A stretch of DNA of 50,343 nucleotides from a bacterium. GTDB lineage: Bacteria; Acidobacteriota; Thermoanaerobaculia; Multivoradales; J023. The DNA lies in NCBI GenBank assembly GCA_024226315.1, contig JAAELT010000078.1:1-50343 (forward strand), read 5' to 3'. Below the pieces are notes generated by a model, which worked only from the letters and a program-made list of their open reading frames with translations, did not search any database and had not been told where the DNA came from. Position numbers and translations under genes: made by a program. Of the stretch, positions 14,361-20,823 are shown piece after piece; within the stretch, counting starts at the first letter, position 1, and each line of letters begins with the position of its first letter.

Positions 14361-16919
14361 TCACAGCTTCTCCGCCAGCCGGCCCAGGATCGTCGGCAGA
14401 TCGGGCGCCAGCTCGAGCACCTCGGCCAGCGGGTCGACCTGCATCCGCTCGATGCGCTCGGGCACGGTCTTGAGGGTGAACGCCGCCGGGTCGAGGCCGG
14501 GCTGGACCTCGTCCCAGGCGAGCGGCGTCGACACGGTGCCGCCAGGTCGCGGGCGGGCGGACAGCGGCGACACCAGCAGCTTGCCGTAGCCGTTCTGCAG
14601 GTAGTCGAGATAGACCCGGCCCTGGCGCGCCGCCACGACGCGGGCGATGGTGGCGATCTCCTTCAGCTCCTCGGCGACCACCCGCGAGAGCACCTCGGCT
14701 AGCTGCTTCGACTGGGCGTACGTACAGTTGCCGCCCAGCGGGATCAGCACGTGCAGGCCGGTGGCGCCGCTGGTCTTGGCGAAGCAAGGCAGCTCGATCG
14801 ATTCGCAAAGCCTATGGATGGCCCGCGCCACCTCGATGACGTCGGCGAACGGCGCCTCCTTGGCGTCGAGGTCGAGGATCGACCAGTCCGGCGCCTGCAG
14901 AGTGTCGACGCGGCTCGACCAGACGTGGAGCGGAATGGCACCCAGGTTGGCGAGGTAGAGGAGCGTCTCCTGGTCGTCGCACACGAAGTACTCGGTCTCA
15001 GTACCGCCCTCCTCCGTCCAGACGGTCTCGGTGCGGATCCAGTCGGGGGCGAAGTCGGGCGCGTTCTTCTGGTAGAAGTTCTTGCCGTGGATGCCGTCGG
15101 GGTAGCGGTCGAGCACCACCGGGCGGTCCTTCAGGTAGGGCAACAGCCAGGTCGAGGCGGCGCGGTAGAAGTCGATCAGATCGCCCTTGGTGTAACCCTC
15201 CTCAGGCCAGAAGATCTTGTCCAGATTGGAGAACTGGACCTCCGGCCGGTCGGCGGCGAGGCTCTCGCCGGGATCGATCTCGGGTGGCGGTGCGTTCTCG
15301 CGTACGCAGTCCTCCGGTCGCTTGTCGTCGCGCAGGCGCAGAAAAACCGGGTGCCGCAAATGGCCGGCCTCGGTGGTCTCGGTGTAGCGCACCTCGATGA
15401 CGAGGCGCGGCTCCACCCAGACGTTGCCCGCGCCCCGCGGCACCGCGCCCGCGACCGGTGGCTCCGGCCGCTGGTCAGCCTCGAACCGAGCGCGCAGCTC
15501 GTCCAGCAGGGGACCGGCGAAGCCCGAACCGACGCTGCCGGCGTAGGCCAGGCGCTCGCCCTCGAGCACCCCGATGTGCAGGGCTCCGAAGCCGGTGCGG
15601 CCGCCCTTGGGCCGGGTGAAGCCGACCACCGCGAAGTCCCCGGTCCGGTCGGCGCGCACCTTGAGCCAGTTCGCCGAACGCCCGGCCCTGTAGGCGGCGT
15701 CTGCCTTCTTGGCCACCATACCCTCGAGCCCCAGGCCGCGGACGCCGGCGTAGACATCCTCGCCCCGCTCCTCGACATGATCGGCGTAGCGCAGCGGGCC
15801 GGCGGCGGGCAGCACCTGCCTCAGGATCTCCTTGCGTGCCAGGAGCGGCAGGCCCCGCAGGTCGAAGTCCTCGAAGCCCAGCAGGTCGAAGGCGTAGTAG
15901 GTGGCCGGCAGCTCGACCGCGGCGCGCGCGGCATCCCGCGGGCGCGTCAGCCGCCCCCGCTTCTGCAGGCGCTCGAAGCTCGGCTTGGCCTCCTCGTCGA
16001 GCACCGTCACCTCGCCGTCGAGCACCAGCGATTCGAACGGTAGCGCCCGCAGCGCCCGTGACAGGTCGGGGAAGGAGACAGTCGAGTCCATGCCGCTGCG
16101 GAAGAAGAAGCGCGCGGGGCGGCGACGCCCCTTGGCGCCCTCCTTCAGCCTCTCCTTGGACGCGATCAGCCGGTAGCCGTCGTACTTGAGCTCGAAGATC
16201 CAGCCTTTCCGGGAGAAAGCCTCGCGACGCAACTCTGCGAGCATCACCTTCACCTTCTCGGGGTCGACCCTGTCGCGCGGCGCCCCGAGCTCCTCCAGTC
16301 GCGTCCGGATTTCCGCCGCCCGCGTGCTGCCGGCGCGCAGCTCCTCCACGGTGAGGCCGGAGAACACCGACTCGGCGCCCAGATCGTCGACCCGCTTGTC
16401 GCTCGCCCAGCCGTCGCGCTCCTTGATCAGCAGCCACTCTTTCTCGCCCTTGGTCTTCACCAGGGTCCACAGTCCGCGCAACTTGAAGCCTCGCAGCTCG
16501 AACAGCAGCTTGCCTTTCTCGAAGCCCTCGAGATGATCGATCCTGGGCACGCACAGGCCGCGGTCCCAGACGATCATGGCGCCGGCGCCGTAGTTGCCCG
16601 CCGGGATGACGCCCTCGAAGTCGGCGTACTCGAGTGGGTGGTCCTCGGTCTCGACCGCGAAGCGCTTGTCGGCCGGATCGAAAGACGGCCCCTTGGGCAC
16701 CGCCCACGAGCGCAGCACGCCTTCGACCTCGATCCGCAGGTCGTAGTGCAGATTGCGCGCGGCGTGCTTCTGTACCACGAACAATCCGGGGCGATCGACG
16801 CCCTCGCGGCCGAAGGGCTCCGGCGTCGCGCTTGCCGAGCGCTTGGCGCGGTACGTATCCAGACGCGAGCCCGCGGTCTTCTCCGTGCTGCTCTTCCCCG
16901 TGCTGCTCTTCCCCGGCAT
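14361..16919 (-). CDS. ligD: Multifunctional non-homologous end-joining DNA ligase LigD
   Basis: At 852 residues it has the domain order 3'-phosphoesterase, ligase, polymerase, as in Pseudomonas LigD. The phosphoesterase (about 45-190) shows VVQKHAARNLHYDLRIE and DFEGVIPAGNYGAGAM. The ATP-dependent ligase has FELKYDGYR with the adenylated Lys245, followed by LDGEV and an OB-fold. The C-terminal primase-like polymerase starts near 560 (VQFSNLDKIFWPEEGY) and carries LDLDAKEAPF with the metal-binding aspartates. The start ATG at 16919 is divergent from ku and only 48 bp away from it. The N-terminus contains a 15 bp duplication (16885-16914; KSSTG-KSSTE). It repairs double-strand breaks together with Ku. 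Confidence 0.95.
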   Translation of the reverse strand: MPGKSSTGKSSTEKTAGSRLDTYRAKRSASATPEPFGREGVDRPGLFVVQKHAARNLHYDLRIEVEGVLRSWAVPKGPSFDPADKRFAVETEDHPLEYADFEGVIPAGNYGAGAMIVWDRGLCVPRIDHLEGFEKGKLLFELRGFKLRGLWTLVKTKGEKEWLLIKERDGWASDKRVDDLGAESVFSGLTVEELRAGSTRAAEIRTRLEELGAPRDRVDPEKVKVMLAELRREAFSRKGWIFELKYDGYRLIASKERLKEGAKGRRRPARFFFRSGMDSTVSFPDLSRALRALPFESLVLDGEVTVLDEEAKPSFERLQKRGRLTRPRDAARAAVELPATYYAFDLLGFEDFDLRGLPLLARKEILRQVLPAAGPLRYADHVEERGEDVYAGVRGLGLEGMVAKKADAAYRAGRSANWLKVRADRTGDFAVVGFTRPKGGRTGFGALHIGVLEGERLAYAGSVGSGFAGPLLDELRARFEADQRPEPPVAGAVPRGAGNVWVEPRLVIEVRYTETTEAGHLRHPVFLRLRDDKRPEDCVRENAPPPEIDPGESLAADRPEVQFSNLDKIFWPEEGYTKGDLIDFYRAASTWLLPYLKDRPVVLDRYPDGIHGKNFYQKNAPDFAPDWIRTETVWTEEGGTETEYFVCDDQETLLYLANLGAIPLHVWSSRVDTLQAPDWSILDLDAKEAPFADVIEVARAIHRLCESIELPCFAKTSGATGLHVLIPLGGNCTYAQSKQLAEVLSRVVAEELKEIATIARVVAARQGRVYLDYLQNGYGKLLVSPLSARPRPGGTVSTPLAWDEVQPGLDPAAFTLKTVPERIERMQVDPLAEVLELAPDLPTILGRLAEKL

Positions 16920-16950
16920 CGCGGCGCAGAATAGCAGCAGGAGCGGGTGG

Positions 16951-16956
16951 TATAAG
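16951..16956 (+). promoter_or_regulatory. Candidate -10 box of ku
   Basis: TATAAGATCGGCGC lies 12-17 bp before the ku start codon in the 48 bp gap between ligD and ku. If TATAAG is the -10 box, transcription starts within about five bases of the ATG, so the mRNA would be leaderless or nearly so. No good -35 box is seen. Confidence 0.4.
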
Positions 16957-16967
16957 ATCGGCGCACT

Positions 16968-17801
16968 ATGGCAGCAAGACCACTGGCATCCGGAACCATC
17001 TCCTTTGGCCTCGTCGCAATCCCGATCAAGCTCTTCAGTCCGATCGAATCCGCCAAGACCGTACGCTTCAACAACGTGCACAAGGAATGCGGAACGCGGG
17101 TCAAGTACCAGTACTACTGTCCGACCGACGATCGCATCGTCGAGCGCGACGAGCTCACCAAGGGCTACGAGTTCGCCAAAGGGCAGTTCGTGCTGTTCTC
17201 CCCCGAGGAGCTCAAGGCACTCCAGCCCGAGGCCACCCACGCCGTCGAGATCACCGAGTTCGTGCCTCTCGACCAGGTCGATCCGCTCTACTTCGACAAG
17301 CCCTACTACCTGGGCCCCGACAAGGGCGGCGCCAAGCCTTACCGTCTGCTGGCCGAGGCCATGAAGCAGACCGGCCGCGCGGCGCTCGGCCGGTACGCCG
17401 CCCGCGGCAAGGACTACCTGGTGATGCTGCGCCCCTTCGAGGACGGCCTGATCATGCAGCAGTTGCGCTACGCCGACGAGCTGCGTCCCTTCTCCGAAGT
17501 GCCCCTGGGCGACGCGGAGCCCAAGGAAGCCGAAATCCAGCTGGCGCTCCAGCTCATCGAGCAGACAGCGTCGGACGAGTTCAAGCCGGAGGGCTACGAG
17601 GACGACCTGCGCAACCAGGTCTGGGAGCTGGTGGAGAAAAAGATCCAGGGCGAGGACATCGTGGCGGCGCCGACAGAAGAGCCCAAGGCCCAGGTTATCG
17701 ACCTGATGGAAGCTCTCAAGGCCAGCCTCAGCGGCGAGTCCGCGGCTGAGGAAGAAGAGCCGCCGGCGAAGGAAAAGACGCCCAAGCGCAAGGCCAGCTG
17801 A
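16968..17801 (+). CDS. ku: Non-homologous end-joining protein Ku
   Basis: The 277-residue protein has the size and whole-length pattern of bacterial Ku: SGTISFGLVAIPIKLFSPIE at the start, NNVHKECGTRVKYQYYCPTD, the bridge region PYYLGPDKGGAKPYRLLAEA, and YADELRPF. It ends in an acidic stretch followed by a lysine-rich tail (AKEKTPKRKAS), as in many Ku proteins whose tail helps to bind DNA. It forms a ring dimer on broken DNA ends and recruits LigD, whose gene is divergent 48 bp away. No ribosome binding site is seen, in line with a leaderless mRNA. Confidence 0.95.
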   Translation: MAARPLASGTISFGLVAIPIKLFSPIESAKTVRFNNVHKECGTRVKYQYYCPTDDRIVERDELTKGYEFAKGQFVLFSPEELKALQPEATHAVEITEFVPLDQVDPLYFDKPYYLGPDKGGAKPYRLLAEAMKQTGRAALGRYAARGKDYLVMLRPFEDGLIMQQLRYADELRPFSEVPLGDAEPKEAEIQLALQLIEQTASDEFKPEGYEDDLRNQVWELVEKKIQGEDIVAAPTEEPKAQVIDLMEALKASLSGESAAEEEEPPAKEKTPKRKAS

Positions 17802-17811
17802 TCGCGAAGCG

Positions 17812-18030
17812 ATGAGCGGAGGCGAAGCCGGGCTGCCCGTTCACGAGCGGTTCACCATCCGCGAACGTCTCGGCTCCGGCGGCATGGGCGTCGTCTACGC
17901 CGCCCACGGCGAGCTCGTCGGCGGTGTTGCCGGCGCCACCGAGGTCGAGGCCGCGAACGCCTGGATGCGTCAGGAGCAGATTCTGCGCCCCGGCCGCATG
18001 ACCGCCATGCTCGCCCCGGGATTCGATTAG
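17812..18030 (+). pseudogene. Ser/Thr protein kinase remnant with internal deletion
   Basis: This 72-codon frame begins like a bacterial Hanks-type kinase, with HERFTIRERLGSGGMGVVYAAHGE containing the complete glycine-rich loop. After about 35 residues it jumps to EAANAWMRQEQILRPGRM and TAMLAPGFD, which resembles the extreme C-terminus of long kinases from this group. The catalytic loop, DFG motif and all sensor parts are missing. The best reading is a large in-frame deletion that joined both ends of a kinase gene. It starts 10 bp after ku. A short expressed peptide cannot be excluded. Confidence 0.65.
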
Positions 18031-18167
18031 CCCGCCCCGCAAAAGAATTGGCCGGCGTCCAAATCGCTTGACAAGGCCGCGCGACCCCCGTTTCTAGCGG
18101 CCTTACGCCCCTTGGGGCGCCCCGGAGCCCTCGATGGGCGCCAGATCCCTTGACAGAACGTCATTCG
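18031..18167. other. Intergenic stretch after the kinase remnant
   Basis: No gene is seen. Two TTGACA hexamers occur (18068-18073 and 18150-18155), neither with a convincing -10 box at the right distance. CGCCCC-TT-GGGGCG (18107-18120) can form a small hairpin. Confidence 0.3.
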
Positions 18168-18415
18168 GCGTCAACCTGACGCACGGGGCGTAAGTGTTTC
18201 CCTATCAATAGTTTGGGAGATTTCCGCTGACCTGGCAAGGCACTTGAAGAGAGTGCTCCGCATCGTTCAACCACCGAAAGGAGGTGCGGCGCCAGGAAAC
18301 GACGACAGAAGAAAGGGAAGGGAGGGTCGCGAACGCGGCCCTGAACGTCCGGCTCCGCGGCAGCTCTAGCGAGCTGCCGCGGGCCGACACCTCCGGGGCC
18401 GCGAGCGAGCGGCCC
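18168..18415 (+). ncRNA. Structured leader upstream of the ComEA-like gene (candidate cis-regulatory RNA)
   Basis: Several helices follow each other. GCGTCA-ACC-TGACGC forms one at 18168-18182. A possible three-way junction is closed by CCTGGC (18231-18236) with GCCAGG (18291-18296). It contains GCACT/AGTGC (18240-18256) and CCGCA/TGCGG (18258-18289), the latter capped by CCACC-GAAA-GGAGG, a GNRA tetraloop. A perfect 12 bp hairpin with loop TAGC lies at 18355-18382, and GGGCCGC/GCGGCCC at 18396-18415. No long coding frame explains it. The class is unknown to me; the known c-di-GMP-I riboswitch motifs are absent. Confidence 0.45.
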
Positions 18416-18455
18416 GCCGATCACTGAATGCATCACATGAAAACAAGGAGAACAC

Positions 18456-18839
18456 ATGTACAAGCCCAACAGACTCACCACTCTCGTTCTGCTCATCGCC
18501 CTATCGCTCACCGCCTCCGTTGCCTTCGCCGCCAGCGAAGGCAAGGTCGTCAACATCAACGAGGCCGACGCCAGCGACCTGGCGCTGCTGCCGCGGGTCG
18601 GGCCGGCGCTGTCGGCGCGAATCGTCGAGTTCCGGGAAGAGAACGGCAAGTTCGAGGCGGCCGAGGACCTGATGCTGGTGCGGGGCATCGGCGAGAAAAC
18701 CTTCGAGCTCATGGAGGCCTTCGTCGCCATCTCCGGTGACACGACCCTGACCGAGAAGATCCGGGTCAGCGACCTGGAGCGCCGGAAAGAGTCGAAGAAG
18801 GAGTCCAAGGGGTCCGAAGACGACGACTCCGAGAAGTGA
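18456..18839 (+). CDS. ComEA-like helix-hairpin-helix protein
   Basis: The 127-residue protein has a signal peptide (about 1-27, ending VAFAASEG) and a helix-hairpin-helix domain at about 30-95: VVNINEADASDLALLPRVGP and LMLVRGIGEKTFELM. This is the DNA-binding domain of ComEA, which receives DNA on the outer face of the membrane during uptake. The tail (about 105-127) is highly charged, with KESKKESKGSEDDDSEK. The ATG at 18456 has a good ribosome binding site (AAGGAG). A strong terminator follows, so it is a single-gene unit with a long structured leader. No other competence genes are in view. Confidence 0.8.
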   Translation: MYKPNRLTTLVLLIALSLTASVAFAASEGKVVNINEADASDLALLPRVGPALSARIVEFREENGKFEAAEDLMLVRGIGEKTFELMEAFVAISGDTTLTEKIRVSDLERRKESKKESKGSEDDDSEK

Positions 18840-18847
18840 GCCCTGAC

Positions 18848-18887
18848 GGGGAGGCGGGCCGTACCCGCCTCCCCGTGTTTCGTTTCA
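18848..18887 (+). terminator. Rho-independent terminator of the ComEA-like gene
   Basis: A perfect 11 bp stem (GGGGAGGCGGG, 18848-18858, with CCCGCCTCCCC, 18864-18874) and a 5 nt loop are followed by the T-rich GTGTTTCGTTTC. Confidence 0.85.
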
Positions 18888-18911
18888 TCATTTCCTGACC
18901 GGGAGGTCCCC

Positions 18912-19052
18912 ATGAAAGTTTCGCGACTCTTCGACATCCTTCTGATCCAAGCCATCGCTCTCACCGGCTGCCAGGTCTACGGCCTGCCCGAGCGGGAGGA
19001 GCGCCGCACCCCCGAGCGCCGGCCCGCACGCTTGCGCCTGCGCTTCGCATAG
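18912..19052 (+). CDS. Small putative lipoprotein (46 residues)
   Basis: The reading frame MKVSRLFDILLIQAIALTGC gives a short basic start, a hydrophobic stretch and a lipobox (ALTGC, Cys20). The mature part is only 27 residues, rich in Arg and Pro (ERRTPERRPARLRLRF). GGGAGG lies 6 nt before the ATG. A strong terminator precedes the gene and a perfect 12 bp hairpin follows it, so it sits in its own small unit. The family is unknown. The lipobox, ribosome binding site and flanking hairpins together make it likely to be real. Confidence 0.6.
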   Translation: MKVSRLFDILLIQAIALTGCQVYGLPEREERRTPERRPARLRLRFA

Positions 19053-19059
19053 CGCCCCC

Positions 19060-19088
19060 GAGACCCCGAGCCGGACGCTCGGGGTCTC
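19060..19088 (+). terminator. Terminator-like hairpin after the small lipoprotein gene
   Basis: A perfect 12 bp stem, GAGACCCCGAGC (19060-19071) with GCTCGGGGTCTC (19077-19088), has a loop of 5 nt and starts 8 bp after the stop codon. A T-run is missing, so it may instead protect the RNA end. Confidence 0.55.
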
Positions 19089-19447
19089 CTCGGCACTCCG
19101 CACCGGATTCGTCCTCGCGGGGGCGTGGTCGGCTCCCGCCCCACATCCCGCTCTCACCCATCCCATCTCCGCCAGACGGGACGGCCACCCCGCCGTCCCT
19201 CCTGCCAGCCTCCCCAAGGCCGGCCTCGCCCCCGCGGGGACGAATCACCGGGGTTCGAAACCCTGTCCCGAGGTCCCGGGCGTCCCCTCAGGACGCGACT
19301 GCCCCAACGGGGCAGAACAGGAGTAGCCTGGGGTTTCGACCCCAGGAGCCTCTGGAACAGGCCGTGCTCGCTCTCGGCGAAGATGAAGGTGAGACCGGAT
19401 GGTTTCTTGTTCCAGAAGTGCCCCCCGCATGGTACACCTAAGACCTC
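19089..19447. other. Gap with a cluster of hairpins before the WYL regulator
   Basis: No gene is found. Three G/C-rich hairpins follow each other: GGGAC/GTCCC around GGGGTTCGAAACCC (19238-19270), CTGCCCC-AAC-GGGGCAG (19299-19315) and CCTGGGG-TTTCGA-CCCCAGG (19327-19346). An inverted repeat CTGGAACA (19352-19359) / TGTTCCAG (19408-19415) lies upstream of the regulator and could be its operator. Confidence 0.4.
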
Positions 19448-20140
19448 ATGCGCCGCGCCGACCGCCTGTTCCAGATCATCCAGCTCTTGCGACTCAGCAG
19501 GGTGGTGACCGCCCGACGATTGGCGGCGGAGCTCGAGGTGTCTGAGCGGACGATCTACCGCGACGTCCAGGACCTGGTGCTCTCCGGCGTGCCGATCGAC
19601 GGCGAGGCCGGGGTGGGCTACATGCTGCGCGGCTACGACCTGCCGCCGCTGATGTTCACCCGCGACGAGGTGGAGGCGCTGGTGCTCGGGACCCGAATTG
19701 TGCAGAGGTGGGCCGACCCCAAGCTGGCGCAGGCGGCCAAGCAGGCGTTGGACAAGGTGGAGGCGGTGCTGCCGGCGGGCAAGGACCACCTGGTGCGCGA
19801 GACCGCGCTGTTCGCCCCCCAGGGCTACGGGCCGGTGGAGGTGTCGATCGACCTGGCGGGCCTGCGCGACGCCGTCCGCCAGTCGCGTAAGGTGCATTTC
19901 AGCTACTGTGACGCCGAGGGCGCCGAGACCGAGCGCACGGTACGGCCGCTGGGCATGGCGCTCTACGGGCCGGTGTGGCTGCTGGCGGCGTGGTGCGAGC
20001 TGCGCACCGACTTCCGCAGCTTCCGCCCCGACCGCATGGAGGAGATGCGCGTCCTCGACGAACGCTTCACTCCCGACGCGGAGACCTCGCTCGAAGGCTT
20101 CCTCGCGGCCGTCCGCCGGGCGGCGGAAGGCCACGAGTAG
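19448..20140 (+). CDS. WYL-domain transcriptional regulator (YafY-like)
   Basis: The 230-residue protein begins with a helix-turn-helix of the HTH_11 type (about 5-60: RLFQIIQLLRLSRVVTARRL, AELEVSERTIYRDVQDLVLS). A WYL domain follows at about 140-200 (ALFAPQGYGP, then VRQSRKVHFSYCDAEG and the GMALYGPVWLLAAWCELR strand). WYL proteins bind nucleotide-type or nucleic-acid ligands and regulate neighbouring genes. Its stop is 12 bp from that of the convergent DinB-family gene, an association common for YafY-like regulators. The inverted repeat at 19352-19415 is a candidate operator. Confidence 0.88.
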   Translation: MRRADRLFQIIQLLRLSRVVTARRLAAELEVSERTIYRDVQDLVLSGVPIDGEAGVGYMLRGYDLPPLMFTRDEVEALVLGTRIVQRWADPKLAQAAKQALDKVEAVLPAGKDHLVRETALFAPQGYGPVEVSIDLAGLRDAVRQSRKVHFSYCDAEGAETERTVRPLGMALYGPVWLLAAWCELRTDFRSFRPDRMEEMRVLDERFTPDAETSLEGFLAAVRRAAEGHE

Positions 20141-20152
20141 CGGGATCCGCGA

Positions 20153-20647
20153 TCAGGCGGGCTCGAGTGCCTCTGCCTCCATGTACGGCATCGCCGGCGT
20201 ATACCCACGCAGGCGCGAGTAGACGGTGAGGGCGCCGCGGTGGTGGGCGGTGTGGTCGACGATGGCGCCGATGATGGCGGCACGCGGCTGGCCACCCATC
20301 ACCATGCCCTCCGCCATCGGCTCCAAGAGCTCGTCGGCGGTGCGTCCCGAGATGTTCTCGGCCGCGGCGGTCACCGAACGGTCCAGCCACTCGCGGGCCG
20401 CGGCCAGCGAGGTGACTCCCATGATCTTCCCGGCGTGCGCCTCGAAATCCATGTCGAAACCCTCGGGGCGGAAGCCGCCTTCCATGAACCAGTCGATGGT
20501 GTGGGCCACGTGGGCGACCTGCTGGGCCGCGGACATGGTTTCGCCGGCCGGCGCGAAGGTCGAGTCGTCCTCGGTCAGGCAGCGGGTCGAACGGTCGAAG
20601 TAGGCTTTGGTGTTCTCGAGCTCTTTGACGAAGATCTGGGGATCCAT
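20153..20647 (-). CDS. DinB/DUF664-family four-helix protein
   Basis: The 164-residue protein has the DinB-like four-helix pattern: MDPQIFVKELENTKAYFDRS, AQQVAHVAHTIDWFMEGGF, and near the end IGAIVDHTAHHRGALTVYSR, with His in AHVAH and in DHTAHH as likely metal ligands. Family members are thiol-dependent metalloenzymes or stress proteins of mostly unknown substrate. The ATG at 20647 has AAGGAG 8 nt upstream. It converges with the WYL regulator. A perfect 10 bp palindrome 67 bp upstream of the start may be its control site. Confidence 0.8.
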   Translation of the reverse strand: MDPQIFVKELENTKAYFDRSTRCLTEDDSTFAPAGETMSAAQQVAHVAHTIDWFMEGGFRPEGFDMDFEAHAGKIMGVTSLAAAREWLDRSVTAAAENISGRTADELLEPMAEGMVMGGQPRAAIIGAIVDHTAHHRGALTVYSRLRGYTPAMPYMEAEALEPA

Positions 20648-20713
20648 GGGCGGTCTCCTTCTTGCACAGTTCAGTGGGGATCGCGAAAACAACTCCTGGA
20701 GTATGGCATGGCC

Positions 20714-20737
20714 CTCCTGACAGCGTGCTGTCAGGAG
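20714..20737. promoter_or_regulatory. Perfect palindrome with 10 bp arms upstream of the DinB-family gene
   Basis: CTCCTGACAG (20714-20723) and CTGTCAGGAG (20728-20737) are exact reverse complements around CGTG. The site lies between the divergent DinB-family and phosphodiesterase genes. It could be a repressor operator, for instance for the WYL regulator, or an RNA hairpin in the DinB-family leader. No T-run follows. Confidence 0.5.
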
Positions 20738-20797
20738 ACAACGATCCTCGCCGCAAGCGGGCGGCCACATCGGCGTCGACTATAGCTCAGCGATAGG

Positions 20798-20822
20798 GGG
20801 CGCCGTGCTATAAACGGCGCCC
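20798..20822 (+). promoter_or_regulatory. Hairpin carrying a TATAAA box just before the phosphodiesterase start
   Basis: GGGCGCCGT (20798-20806) pairs perfectly with ACGGCGCCC (20814-20822); the loop holds TATAAA (20809-20814), and the ATG follows at 20824. As a promoter, TATAAA would give a leaderless mRNA. As RNA, the stem would touch the start codon. No ribosome binding site is present. Confidence 0.45.
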
Positions 20823-20823
20823 G

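Noticed and set aside
16920..17240. LigD start at 17240
   Set aside because: That extension runs antisense through the first 90 codons of ku; the ATG at 16919 is the sensible start.
18231..18296. c-di-GMP-I (GEMM) riboswitch
   Set aside because: The three-way layout and tetraloop are similar, but the conserved GACGCAAAGC and AGGUAGCGGGG parts are missing.
18284..18427. 48-codon frame starting with GTG in AAAGGAGGTG
   Set aside because: The ribosome binding site overlaps the GTG, leaving no spacing, and the stretch is better explained as structured RNA.
19238..19270. tRNA-like T-arm (GGGGTTCGAAACCC)
   Set aside because: No matching acceptor, D or anticodon arm is found within 100 bp on either strand.
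20648..20695. 12-codon leader peptide before the DinB-family gene
   Set aside because: A short frame with a possible ribosome binding site exists on the minus strand, but without regulatory codons or conservation data it cannot be supported.
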